This document shows positions 45,201-54,541 of a DNA stretch of 64,000 nucleotides, in pieces. The stretch spans positions 2,758,568 to 2,822,567 of the forward strand of contig CAXIPT010000005.1 of the NCBI GenBank assembly GCA_964030475.1. Reading direction: 5' to 3'. The notes under the pieces were generated by a model. The model did no database searches, had not been told where the DNA came from, and saw nothing but the letters and a program-made list of their open reading frames with translations. This DNA is from Tethya wilhelma. Its lineage: Eukaryota > Porifera > Demospongiae > Tethyida > Tethyidae. Position 1 is the stretch's first letter. The number at the start of each line of letters is the position of its first letter. The translations under genes were made by a program, and so were the position numbers.

Positions 45201-48104
45201 ATAAAAGTTTTAACTACCGTACCACAGGAGCAATTCAATGATAATAACTGCAAAATTCTGCATATATAGCCGGTGTCTCATAAATTTAATATTGAATTTA
45301 AGCTTTCGGAGATAAGCTGTGTGATGCGTATATGTATTACTGTACACAAAAGTTAGACTTAACAAAACCCCCTCCCACTATAGGTAACTTATGAATGTAT
45401 ATCCCTTAAAACTAGGAAAAGGGAAAAAGACATCTGACTGGTAAATCTGTTACAGTACACAACACATGACCTTGCTGATGTACCTTCACCATATTCCCCA
45501 GTGGGCTATCAGATCCATCCTGGGTGGCCAGACATGCCTCCACCACTATGTCGGTCTTAGGGTTAACCACCTCATCAGCAGAGGTCTGAGAGGGCGGGGC
45601 TTCTGACGAGGGCTCCTCTGATGGACTATCGTCAACCTTCTCATCAGTGGAAGTTCCAGCTAGCCTCATGGTGACACTCTGATCAGGATCAAAGTAGGTG
45701 TCACAAGGTATCTCCAAACCCTATATGTAAGGAAAAGCAGTTAATTTTAAAAAATGTCAACCTAAATAGCTCCTACACTGCACCATCTTGAATTCATGTG
45801 AAAAGCAAGCAGCTGTAAGCAGGGTAACAGGTCAATATAATGTCATAATAATTGTGTGAGATTTCCAACTAGATTCTTCCCTTCTATACACAAGTTTGTG
45901 ATTAAAGTTACATGATGCTATATCTATGAGCATAATACAGTAATGTGTCTGTACCTCAACACTTCGTTGGTCCTCTGGAGTATCACTGCTAGAGAGGGAC
46001 GGGGTTGATTCATCAAACCAATAGTTTGTAGCAACCTGTTCAGCAACACAGATATGCACACAGACAGTGAAGCAATTACACATTGTACATGGTGGTAAGC
46101 CTCCACCACCCACCCACACACACACACCTTGGCATTGGGCAGATTAGAGATCAACCAGGTTTGAACATCAACAGAGACTGAAGACAGCAACTGATGAAGT
46201 GCCTCCAGAGCTGACACTGCTGTGTTGGTGTCGCGATACAACAAGCAACTCACAGAGAAGGAATAGGCCTACAAAAGGAAATGGATGTCCACATTGAGGA
46301 ACAAACTGTAGTGGCTACAGTTCAACTTGTTACCTGCTTCAATACTAAAGGGGGAGGCTTGATATCGCCCATTTTAGAACACAGCTGTTGAATGATGAGC
46401 AGAACACCAAGAACAATACTTGAAGTGGCTTTAACTTTAGCACCCATGTCTGCAAGAAAAAAAAAATACTCAACACCACATTACAAAGGCATCATGCAGC
46501 AGTCGATAACTTTAAGACAATACAGATAGAAAGTAGAGGACAGATTTAGGATTGATAAAGCTGTGGACTCACCTAAAAGTTTGTTCAGCAGCCATTCAGC
46601 CTGTTTGGAGGGAGTCTTACAGTGAGCCAACACCAGGACAACAGCTGAAGAGGTCATCCTACGGTAGGTGGATGACCCAGTGGGCAGCTTATCAACAAAA
46701 CTTTTCATCAGAAACTGAAAAGATAAAGATACGATGTACATACCAATAAGAATTCACACAAAATTAAAGGTTAAATATCCCAGTCTTACGACAGTTTCAC
46801 AGTAGTTAACCCAATCACCTGAACAGTGGAGGCAGGTAGACACGGTGCCATAATGGGTAGTATTTTCTTGAATGCATCCTGAAGTGCTTCATGCAGGGCC
46901 TCTTCTTGTCTGTTGGAGAGTCTGAAGAGGATGGGGACTAGATTCTGGGCATACGTACTTCTCTTGGAGAGGCGAGTCAACCGAAAGAGAGATGCATAGC
47001 AGTCTAGTGCCACACACAGAGAGCGGGAGGTGCCATTCTGAACATTAGCAGACACTTCATAATCATGAGTTCACTGCTAATATTGAAATACAATTTTAAG
47101 TACTTTTTTGAGTTCATGAAAGAGGTCCTCTTGAAGTCGAGAAAGGTGAGTATTCATCAGAGACTGGAAACAAGTGTTGTATATGAAAGCAGTGACTAAG
47201 CACAACATATACACATACATGATTGTATTGTGTGAGTGTACATAACATGCATGTCCACACAGATACTGTAATCTGTTTAGTTACACGTAAATCCTCAACA
47301 CACACCTTGATGAGTTTCCTTAGGTTTTCAGAGGCTGAGAGCCTGATGTGGTGATCAGGACTAGAGCAGGCACGAACCAACAGTTCCACAGCATGGGAAA
47401 TCAAGTGAGATGCATTAGGTCTACAGTGAAAATTGCCCAAGGTAATACAATGGAAACCACAACTATTATTCACACATAATATACATAGAGTAGTTGAGTT
47501 TCAGTGTGACCAATGCTTATATATGATTAGGGGGATGCTAAAGCATCGTATATGTACCAAGCTTTCTTCATTGTTATATGATAAGGAGAGAGAGCACCTA
47601 CAACGATTAAAATCATTTAACTTACTTCTGAGCGGCCAGACAGATGGAATCAGAGAGCTCTACGAATGAGGTACACACTTCATGACTGCTCAGTCCCTTG
47701 TCACTGGAGAGAGATTGATTCATGACTATTGACAACAGTAAATACCACACAATAGGCTGCACATCAGGACTCTGAGTGATTTCAATACACTACACTGTTC
47801 TCAGGAATGTGGGGAAATCTCTCTGTCTAAGTAAGCTAAACTAGATGTGAGAAACCAAGCTGCACTGGCAACTTGAAAATATCTTGTTTTAGTACGAGTA
47901 GCATTATGGAGGTATGACATGAATAGTAGTGACACCAGAACTGCTGAGGTACAAGGACACAATGTGAGGGACTCCCAGATGGAATGCAAGTGAATAGATC
48001 TATGTAACTCACCCCGATGAGTCCGAGATGTCAAGCACATGCTTCTTGAGAGTTTCCAACAACTTTGTTGCCTGTGAGCCACCCTGTTCACCCTTTCCTT
48101 CCAT
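31809..48104 (-). CDS. HTT: Huntingtin orthologue, complete, 56 exons
   Basis: HEAT-repeat scaffold protein (vesicle transport, autophagy, spindle roles in vertebrates). Hand-built model of 7,530 nt, 2,509 residues, collinear with human huntingtin (about 3,144). Matches include SLMNTHLSRLQEDLFHELKK, DICEAVEEILSYIGC, ASGHNVTTFAIPALKPLV, NSVGWLNRPQFEERWMQLLG, AALSLLLACMYTG. N-terminus MEGKGEQGGSQATKLLETLK has no polyglutamine. C-terminus ends STYPQ, about 60 residues early. Exons: 48013-48104, 47626-47703, 47306-47420, 47104-47163, 46819-47037, 46573-46714, 46334-46449, 46128-46268, 45955-46035, 45484-45720, 45016-45183, 44384-44579, 43964-44144, 43439-43669, 42988-43163, 42591-42808, 42114-42229, 41968-42049, 41821-41901, 41651-41755, 41472-41572, 41218-41349, 41043-41097, 40841-40972, 40333-40503, 40044-40177, 39724-39832, 39521-39652, 39268-39404, 38958-39114, 38764-38839, 38425-38576, 38035-38240, 37710-37924, 37516-37585, 37272-37380, 37039-37170, 36840-36968, 36388-36615, 36199-36286, 35936-35992, 35550-35770, 35201-35363, 34823-34943, 34412-34656, 34136-34290, 33927-34052, 33782-33856, 33592-33707, 33446-33520, 33184-33354, 33050-33117, 32821-32920, 32459-32621, 31975-32057, 31809-31899. 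Confidence 0.93.
32113..32195. mobile_element. AGCCTCGT-family hairpin MITE (HTT intron)
   Basis: A palindrome from ATAGCCTCGTTCCCAGG to CCTGGAAACGAGGCTA is flanked by GGAAATTC (32105-32112) and GGAAAATC (32196-32203), an 8-bp duplication with one mismatch. It lies in the intron before HTT exon 55. Confidence 0.75.
32357..32446. mobile_element. Hairpin MITE beside an HTT splice donor
   Basis: The palindrome CTAGCCTTGTACCAGGCC ... GCCTGGGAACAAGGCTA has perfect 8-bp flanks CAACTGAC at 32349-32356 and 32447-32454. The right-hand duplication ends four bases inside the intron from the donor of HTT exon 54 (32459). Confidence 0.8.
35041..35142. repeat. Hairpin repeat with 21-bp arms (HTT intron)
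   Basis: TATAGCAGGTAAATTTGGTG and its complement (CACCAAATTTACCCACTATA) face each other across about 60 bp of AT-rich DNA. TA dinucleotides at both outer edges would fit a Tc1/mariner-type MITE, but this is not proven. Confidence 0.6.
36073..36172 (-). mobile_element. tRNA-derived SINE-like element, copy 1 (HTT intron)
   Basis: Read on the minus strand the sequence resembles a tRNA from the D-arm (TTAGTGGTAAGAGCATTTGA) through an anticodon arm (GACTAGAATTG) to a B-box-like arm (CTGGGTTCAAAGCCC), followed by a tail ending in TTTTTTT, a possible Pol III terminator. It shares the anticodon-loop sequence and the tail with 42308-42403. The 5' arm of the acceptor stem is missing or unrecognisable, so it is not a functional tRNA gene. 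Confidence 0.55.
36680..36749. mobile_element. AGCCTCAT-family hairpin MITE with perfect TSD (HTT intron)
   Basis: The palindrome CAGCCTCATAAACTAGGCC ... CCTGGTTTACAAGGCTAA is flanked by CCATGAAC at 36672-36679 and 36750-36757. Confidence 0.8.
39166..39257. repeat. (TG)n microsatellite with an N, HTT intron
   Basis: A TG run of about 90 bp starts after an unknown base at 39166, directly next to the donor of HTT exon 39268-39404. The true length is probably not resolved in the assembly. Confidence 0.9.
42308..42403 (-). mobile_element. tRNA-derived SINE-like element, copy 2 (HTT intron)
   Basis: The minus strand reads TGCTTGGTGGTA, then TTCGACTAGAATTG, CCTAGGTTTGAATC, and a tail GCTAGATCTGAAGATTTTTTT. 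The anticodon-loop segment and the T-run tail are shared with 36073-36172, which argues for one SINE family rather than two chance matches. Confidence 0.55.
44706..44789. mobile_element. CTAGTCTAGTGAGCC-family hairpin MITE (HTT intron)
   Basis: This is a palindrome with perfect 21-bp arms (outer part CTAGTCTAGTGAGCCTAGAC and its complement). The end sequence is related to that of the element at 54019-54066 (CTAGTCTCGCTAGCCAGAC). No clear target duplication was found. Confidence 0.7.
44812..44955. mobile_element. 144-bp palindromic element with long arms (HTT intron)
   Basis: Outer arms of about 30 bp (CAGAGGAGGTACGACACGCG and its complement with two mismatches, continuing through AGTGTCAATT) enclose a CACGTGAC/GTCACGTG pair that extends the hairpin. 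It lies only 22 bp from the preceding MITE. Flanking GCAGTAAC and TAGTAACT may be a weak target duplication. Confidence 0.7.
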
Positions 48105-48430
48105 CTCCTAGTGCCTAGGGTACATGACAGACAGAAAATGCAATCTTTTCTTGCAGAAAGATCACAGATTCTAGACATGGTCTAGCTACAGCCAAGTAAA
48201 AGTTAGCTGGACTCTAGGACATTGAATATGCAGATAATTCTTGTGTTTCACAGCACTTCGCAGTTAGCTCTACCAGCTCAAGCTACCTACAGTATCATAC
48301 ATACTACTATTTAAGTGAATATAAGGAAAACTTACATTTTTATGACAAAACCTGCTGCTGCAAAACATCAACCATCTTGGAGGCGGGCAACTACTCTAAA
48401 TAGCGCACACCAACAAATTAAATTCAAAGC
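48105..48430. promoter_or_regulatory. Bidirectional promoter between HTT and MRGBP
   Basis: This 326-bp spacer lies between divergent start codons. It must hold the 5' untranslated regions and core promoters of both genes. A GGAGGCGGGC box occurs near 48379. No TATA box was identified. Confidence 0.5.
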
Positions 48431-50397
48431 ATGGCTCAAGAAAGAGATGCAGAGCAGCAGTATGTGAACTGGACAGCAGATCTAGAAGTTGCTCTTTTTC
48501 ATTCAATGCACGGACATAAACCTGTTGGTATGTAATTCTAAATAGTGAGAGAGTGACATAATAAAACTGGCTCTAAAAGTGCATGGAGCAAATGTGAATT
48601 ATATGTACCTTTTAATTTCATGTCCACTTCTATTATGTTCTTGTAGGCATCAATAAGCATTTCAACATGGTCTGTATTCAACACAAATTGCAAGCTGCTG
48701 GGTTGTTTTTAACTTCTGAGCAAATTTGGTTACACTTGAGGACTCTCTACGACCTGAAGTCATTGGTTAGTCCTACATACCAATAGCAATTGTAATCATC
48801 AAAAACTGGAAATATTTTATAAAGTGATACTGGAAATTTTGCTGTACGGAAGTATATGACAGGGGCCTCTTTCTTTGTATCGTTCTACTATATGAAAATG
48901 ACTTTCTTACACCTTAGCCTAACATACATACAATGTTGTTGACAAATTTGTTGAACAGTTTACCCTTCTATCGATTGCAATGTTAATTCCATAGGATTAG
49001 AACTTGGAGTTGTGGCCATAGCCCAGATATTAACCATCAATTTCTATTTACTGTTACCTTGATCCTTGTCATTATAGGATCCTTGATTATACTGATATAG
49101 TTTGATGATAGCAAAAAACAGTAAGTATTTTGCTAGAATGAACAGCGCTCTCTCCAGGACCACAAGTGATGCTAGAGAAAAGATCAAAGCATTCTTGTAC
49201 ATTCTTTTGATCAAATTACCCACATCAAAGTGAATTTTGCCCAACCAGAGTGGTGTGGCACTGCTCTGACAAGCTTTAGGGAGAACCCTGAATGAATGTG
49301 TGAAGTTGGTAAATGGTCATCAAATCACAAACGGATATCTCTAGTCAAAACAGTTTTGCGGTTTAACTTTCACGAATGTCTCTAGTCAAAACAGTTTTGC
49401 GGTTTAACTTTCGCGGATGAGCTCTGTGAGCCCATACGTGTCTACAATTACAGAGAATTTTATAGATAAAAAGTTTCACAAATGAATCATGATCAGTGAA
49501 ACCTTGAAACTTTCCCACTATACAGTATTGTCAAACTGGAATATACATGTAGCCTCATTTCCAGGCTCTTTCTTTGGACCTTTCATTCATTATAAGGAAC
49601 GCAAAAGTGATATGATTGTATTAGAGAATCACTTCAGAAGTATTTCCAGTTCCTAGGTTCTCCCCTTTGACCTTTCACTCCAGGAAAAAGTGGTTGAGCA
49701 TTGAGCTAGCCTAGTTGGAGTTGTCACATGAATCTTCATATCTACCCCTATGTCATTCAATTGACAACTCAGACCAGGCTCTACCCTTCTCAGAAGTACA
49801 AAGGTACAGACAGGCAGCTCTATGGTCACCTCCTCTTTACTAAGTGCTCTCTTCCTTTGTGTGCAACTCTGTCAATAGTTCAGTACCTCAGCTAGGTTAT
49901 GTCTAATCCTGGCCTCAAAATACATCATTAGTGAACAAAACTACTGCATATACATCTGTAAAAGTGTGGTAGAAATTGTACCATTGATTGTCAAAATGTA
50001 CTCATTTCTGTGTAATACTCCCTGTCATGAATGTACTGTCAGTGTAATTCATACTCCTATGCGATCATGTATGTTTGAGCTCCCATCAAGGTGAATTGTG
50101 TGTTTTATTAGGATGACTTTGAGAAGTTTCCTCTGCCAACAGACGTGAAAGAGTTCTCTTTACCCCCACACCTCTTACCTCTTGAAGTCAGCCATCATGT
50201 CCAACACATTGCAGAAGGTACATGTGATGTGGTTTCAATAGACTATGAGTGAATCCTAACTAGTAGGCAGCATGCCCTTATGCTGATCTGTCAACTAGCA
50301 TAACAGCAGGTGTTGGTGTGCCATGTGTGACCTAGCTATGATGTGGTCCATGATTTATACTGTATGCACATTCATGACATTGTACACAAGACACCTA

Positions 50398-50440
<43 letters not shown>

Positions 50441-50545
50441 GTGTGTGCAGGTGACAGTGAATATTACTCTAAGCTAATGTCCAGCAGTCCTTCACCTGCT
50501 AGTTCACCTGTGAGCAGACCAAGCTCAAAAAGGAAGAAAACATGA
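48431..50545 (+). CDS. MRGBP: MRG-binding protein (Eaf7-type NuA4/TIP60 subunit)
   Basis: This is a subunit of the TIP60/NuA4 histone acetyltransferase that binds MRG15-type proteins in the nucleus. Four exons (48431-48527, 48647-48765, 50112-50217, 50451-50545) give 138 residues, shorter than the human protein (204). The Eaf7 domain is clear: VALFHSMHGHKPVGINKHFN, MVCIQHKL, IWLHLRTLYDLKSL, then EKFPLPTDVKEFSLP. The acidic middle of vertebrate MRGBP is lost and the C-terminus keeps a short SSPSPASSPV...KRKKT tail like the vertebrate SNPSSPSAAKRRRT. Intron 3 ends in an (AC)n run at 50400-50437, just before the acceptor. It is head-to-head with HTT. Confidence 0.92.
49338..49419. repeat. 41-bp tandem duplication in an MRGBP intron
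   Basis: Two adjacent copies of a 41-bp unit (starting TCTCTAGTCAAAACAGTTTT) differ at only two positions near their ends. Confidence 0.85.
49552..49695. repeat. Degenerate AGCCTCAT/ACCTTTC repeats
   Basis: Two hairpin-family end sequences (GTAGCCTCATTTCCAGGCTC at 49551 and TCCTAGGTTCTCCCCTTTGACC near 49650) lie in the third MRGBP intron, without intact palindromes. Confidence 0.4.
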
Positions 50546-50748
50546 AAAGTTTATTCCATACACTCAATTCCATACACTCACGGTAATGTACAACACTAGC
50601 CCGTGTGATTTATCATTGTCATTTTCATGATTTTTTGTTAATAAAACAAAGGAAATGTACAAATATATAAATGCAGCTATCACAACCATTATATGGTACT
50701 CGATACGTACAATAATCATACCATGTATGCACACACATTTGACACAAT

Positions 50749-51486
50749 CTATGATTTAGCACAGCATGCACGTCTCGAGGACATTGCACTGACTTCAGCT
50801 GGTGCACCTGATGTAATTGTATCATTTGATCGAATTGACCTATCAATAATGCTAGTGTTAGCAGTCTCACATGAACTTAAACAGATTGAAGTACTTATAT
50901 CATGTGCTTGACCTTTCTTCACTCCATCCCAAGTATCCCTCTCACTGTGAAGGTCACCTTTTTCAGCCATAGAGTGTACTTGCTTAGCTAACATGGAGAA
51001 TGCTCTATCAACATTGTGACCGGTGTAAGCTGAAGTTTCAATGTATTCCATACCATGTTGTGTGGCATACTGCCATCCTTCTTCCTCAGAAACTACTCTC
51101 TTCTCTTCAAGGTCACTCTTGTTTCCAACGAGAACAAAAACCATGCTGTGCTCACTTGCTCCTTCTTGTGCTTCTTCCAGCCAGCCATCTAGATGCTCAA
51201 AGCTCAATCTGCTTGTGATGTCGAAGACTAATAGTCCTCCAACTGCATTGCGAAAGTATGATTTTATTATGGCTCTGGATCGATCTTGACCAGCTGTATC
51301 CCAGAGCTGCAGTTTGATTTGCTTTCCTTTCAGACTCATAATTTTTGCATGGAAGTCCACTCCTACTGTCAAGCTCAGATCGTCAATGTCTTCTTTTCCT
51401 TTGAAGTGGTAAAGGAGGCTGGATTTGCCTACAGTGCTGTCTCCAATTAGGATCAGTCTAAACTGATAATGGTAGCTTCTCTCCAT
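50749..51486 (-). CDS. Rab39-like small GTPase
   Basis: This intronless gene encodes 245 residues. All nucleotide-binding motifs are present: G1 GDSTVGKS at about 15-22, switch I VGVDF, G3 WDTAGQD, G4 NKSD, G5 ETSA. The start MERSYHYQFRLILIGDSTVG and the segments GGLLVFDITSRLSFEHLDGW and YIETSAYTGHNVDRAF resemble RAB39A/B most closely. The C-terminus is longer than in human RAB39 (about 215) and ends ACCAKS, with a double Cys suitable for prenylation though not at the extreme end. It would act in membrane trafficking or autophagy. Switch II reads GQDRSRAI rather than the usual GQERFRSI, which may alter effector binding. It is divergent from the unknown gene at 51659. Confidence 0.85.
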   Translation of the reverse strand: MERSYHYQFRLILIGDSTVGKSSLLYHFKGKEDIDDLSLTVGVDFHAKIMSLKGKQIKLQLWDTAGQDRSRAIIKSYFRNAVGGLLVFDITSRLSFEHLDGWLEEAQEGASEHSMVFVLVGNKSDLEEKRVVSEEEGWQYATQHGMEYIETSAYTGHNVDRAFSMLAKQVHSMAEKGDLHSERDTWDGVKKGQAHDISTSICLSSCETANTSIIDRSIRSNDTITSGAPAEVSAMSSRRACCAKS

Positions 51487-51658
51487 CTTAAAAGTAGAGT
51501 TTGTTGCTATAAATAGTTAGTTGAATTCAAGTAGTTTGCTGTACGTAGTTACATGGGTCCTCGTGATCGATTCTTTTTTGGAAGAATTATTTGCTTGTGA
51601 TTCAGAGTTGTGATTTTAGGTGTTCATGGAATGTGATTGTGGGTGGGGCTAGGCACAC
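51487..51658. promoter_or_regulatory. Short divergent promoter with repeated GTGGGGCT boxes
   Basis: The spacer between the Rab39-like gene and the unknown plus-strand gene has GGGTGGGGCT at 51639 and again at about 51678 inside the first codons of the longer reading frame. An E-box CACGTG lies at 51656. This supports a shorter coding start at 51722. Confidence 0.35.
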
Positions 51659-52417
51659 GTGACATCAAGTCTGCATGGGTGGGGCTGTAGCCGCTACGCC
51701 TTAGCAATTTATAGGCAAAACATGTCCACCTGCTATGCCAATTCTGGTTGTCTGCAGGCCCTTTCTAGCTCCTTAACAGCGCAACAGAGGGATAATGTTA
51801 TGCAGTCTACTTTGTTTGCTCAATTATTGGCTGATGAGAAGTTCAACCGTAAAGATCAAAGATGGTACAGTGAATATTTTGCAGTTTTGAGCAAGATAGG
51901 CTGGTGCATCAGTGGAGAAAGTGAGTTTCAACAATACACTCCTAGTGGAATATTCTTTAGTCTGGACAGAGTTGTATCAGACATAGTAAAGAATGAGTCT
52001 GAAACTGAAGAACATGTCCACATGGCAGATGATCTTTTCAGCAAGTTCAGAAGACTTAACCTCAAAAACAAGAAACTGAAATTATTTCATGACAACACAT
52101 TTCAAAGTGATGCTATGAATTTTCAGATTCTCTCAGCTACAGCAAACAATAGAGAGAGTGTAGGTGTTTTACTATCTTGTCTTAGCATTCAGGGAACTCA
52201 CCAGTGGATGACAAAGGTTGCAAAAATGAACACTTCAGTGTGTAGCTACTTGACTGCTTACCACCCTACCCTATTGCTCATGCTTGCCTACAATACAAGG
52301 AGTATGACACTTGCTGAGTCAAACTACAAACTCCACCGTGAGTATGTGGCTTCAACTTTGGAAGAAAAGTTTGTAACATTCTCGATTTGTGATATGATGA
52401 TGGAACCCGATCTCTAG
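51659..52417 (+). CDS. Unrecognised intronless protein, 231-252 residues
   Basis: A single open frame with two possible starts, 51659 and 51722; the second (MSTCYANSGCLQAL) follows a TTTATAGG box and GTGGGGCT elements and is preferred. No signal peptide or membrane segment is seen. The protein looks globular: an N-terminal helical region (SSLTAQQRDNVMQSTLFAQL), then a KFNRKDQRWYSEYFAVLSKI segment followed by GW, then a mixed C-terminal half with repeated aromatic and Ser/Thr residues (VGVLLSCLSIQGTHQW). I do not recognise an animal family. Its intronless state between intron-bearing genes makes lateral gene transfer possible, but this is only inference. Codon use was not measured. Confidence 0.65.
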   Translation: MTSSLHGWGCSRYALAIYRQNMSTCYANSGCLQALSSSLTAQQRDNVMQSTLFAQLLADEKFNRKDQRWYSEYFAVLSKIGWCISGESEFQQYTPSGIFFSLDRVVSDIVKNESETEEHVHMADDLFSKFRRLNLKNKKLKLFHDNTFQSDAMNFQILSATANNRESVGVLLSCLSIQGTHQWMTKVAKMNTSVCSYLTAYHPTLLLMLAYNTRSMTLAESNYKLHREYVASTLEEKFVTFSICDMMMEPDL

Positions 52418-52800
52418 ATTCTATAATATTAATATTATACTGAGAGACATAGTTATGGGAACATATTACAACATGATAATGACGTCAATCTCCATATAAG
52501 AATGTTTACAGAAACACTTGAAAATGTATGATTGGCAATCTTTGCCTGTTTTTGTTTTTTTGTTGTTGTTGTTGTTGTTGTTTGTTTGTTTTTGATTTGT
52601 TTCAGTGTTACTTGCTTGGTGTTGAAAACAGTGCTAAGACAAACGCAATTTAGTCAGTTTTCTTATCTGATGCCAGTGACTGCACGGTGCCGCCTCTTCA
52701 GAGGTTGAGCAAATCAGCTTATTAGTCATGACCGAATAGGTTAATAAAAAAAAAAAAAATTTAAAAAAATAAAAAATAAAAAAAATAAAAAAACGGCCGT
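52418..52800. other. Noncoding interval with simple repeats
   Basis: It contains a TTG repeat at 52558-52585 and an A-rich, T-interrupted tract at 52746-52793. Nothing else is recognised. Confidence 0.7.
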
Positions 52801-53777
52801 ACTCTCTGAGTTTCTCTGAGGTGACTTCCTCAAGCTCTATCAGCTTGGCCCGTTCTACCCCTCCCTGCTTCTGTAACTCTTCAGTTGCATGGTTTGAAGC
52901 TCAGTGATGCTTGTTGGGACATCAGAAGGTCCAATTCTGGGCTCTCTCTGAATCTCTTCTGGCCTACCCCAGTACCTTCTGAGTCAGTGGCTTCACAGAC
53001 TCAGGTTGAGGCTAGTGTAGTGGCTGGTCCGGCTCCTGTACCCACTAATAAGCGGAAGAGGAAGCGTACCAGGAGAGGAAGAAAACCAGTACCTTCTGGT
53101 CAACAGCCTTCACTCCTTGATGGTGGTTTGTGTTTAGCCAACCACAGCCCCTGCCTCCTTCTCATAGCCCTACCTCCAAGGTTACCAATTCTCCATGTCA
53201 TGTTATTGTACCTAATGATGAGAATCTCAATTTATCTGCTGCTGAGACTGTCACCGTCTAATGAAGCTGAGCTGGATCATGGTCATACTACTAGTCAGAC
53301 GGTCTCTGTGGAGTTTGGTGATTTTGATACCATCAAAGCTGTTAAAGATGACCTAGATAATATTGATCTTTCGGGTACCAAGACGTTTTTTATTATGCTG
53401 ATGATGATGACTCCACTGGCATCTGTGTCCAACAAGCTGATGGTGGTCTAGTCTGGTCTCCTGTTAAGATTACCAGCAAGGAGATTCGTCCAGCTTCTCC
53501 AGGTTCCACTACTGGTCAGTTACGTCATGACGACCTAGTATCTGCTGTTTTTGAAGTCAAGGATAACAGGCCTGGCTTTGTTGTAGACACTCTTAGTAGT
53601 GATCGTTCCTACTGGCTGCCTATAGCCAGTAGGACTCGTTCTCGGCAGCTGCTGCATAATGTTAGCCTGAATGAATCTAACTCTTAATAACTTTTATGTG
53701 TTTGTGTTTGTATATTCCCCTTACCCTCTTGTGCCTATTGTGGCATGTCTATGAAATAATAATAATAATAATTTAAG
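52801..53777 (+). mobile_element. Decayed retroelement-like ORF with (TAA)n tail
   Basis: From about 52885 a reading frame continues to a stop at about 53686 if two frameshifts are allowed (near 53150-53270 and at the T-run near 53389). Residues include a basic NKRKRKRTRRGRKPV stretch, VSVEFGDFDTIKAVKDD, VWSPVKITSKEIRP and RPGFVVDTLSSDRSYWLP. A 3' untranslated part ends in TAATAATAATAATAATTT at about 53757-53774, the kind of tail left by non-LTR retrotransposons. An A-rich tract precedes it. No reverse transcriptase is present. The element family is not identified; a processed host gene is a second possibility. Confidence 0.5.
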
Positions 53778-53859
53778 ACACGCCCACACGTAACGTGCAA
53801 ACACCGAATCAATATCAGTGCAACTCATTTGGCGCCTACCGTATATCCTCTCCTGGATA

Positions 53860-54541
53860 CAATGGAAGTCAATGCTCAGGATTGTTTCGACTCTGTTCCC
53901 CAGGAGAACAGATTCAAATTTTAGATAAAAATTTGGACTATGGTCATGATGGTGTCCAAAGCCTGAAAGGGACCTTGGTACCATAGCCAGTTCAATAGAC
54001 CACTCAGTGGTATAATGGTAGCCAGACTCTCCCATTTTTTGCGGAGAGTCTGGCTAGCGAGACTAGTATAATGGAAGTTAAAGAGGGAGCTAATGTCACC
54101 TTTGACCTTCTTCTGAGGACACCAGCTGATCCAGCTGGTCAACTTGCAGTTGAACTTGAGGTGTCGCTATCACTCATTGGCGGAGATAAAGCAGGTAGTG
54201 TGTTGAACTCAGACTATAATATTATTATCAACATAACAGACATGCACTCTACAATTTGTATGGTTTTATCTTTACAGAGTTCAATGAAGACTGATCAAAG
54301 TACCCTCACTGTCATGTTTCTTGCTGGTGATGGCAATGGAGTAGAGCGTTTCAGTACAGAATCTGTATCTATCATTGCTGACATGCTCTGGAAGGTGTCC
54401 ATTCATTCACTGTGAATTTGAGTGCTGCTGATGCTTAAGATGTGGGATATACTCTTGACATTAGTCATACTGTGCTAACAGTCATTATCATGGACACAGC
54501 AGATTGTAAGACCACCATGATAATGACCTAAGATTAAACTA
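53860..54541 (+). pseudogene. Calx-beta-like extracellular domain remnant
   Basis: Broken frames spell EVKEGANVTFDLLLRTPADP, VELEVSLSLIGG, STLTVMFLAGDGNGVERFST, SVSIIADDVLEG-like IIADMLWKV and, after a frameshift, VHSFTVNLSAAD and LTVIIMDTAD. This order (EGxxVTF, then VSI.DD..LEG...F.V.L, then V.I.D) is that of Calx-beta repeats in cell-surface proteins. Internal stops, frameshifts and a MITE insertion show it is dead, or that exon structure is hidden. There is no start or membrane region. Confidence 0.5.
54019..54066. mobile_element. AGCCAGACTCTCC hairpin MITE with perfect TSD
   Basis: The palindrome TAGCCAGACTCTCC ... GGAGAGTCTGGCTA plus a GCGAGACTAG end is flanked by TATAATGG at 54011-54018 and 54067-54074. 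Its end resembles the element at 44706-44789. It sits inside the Calx-beta-like remnant. Confidence 0.75.

Noticed and set aside
53990..54030. tRNA-like AGTGGTATAATGG
   Set aside because: It resembles a tRNA A-box region, but the rest is a hairpin MITE and its target duplication; no cloverleaf can be formed.
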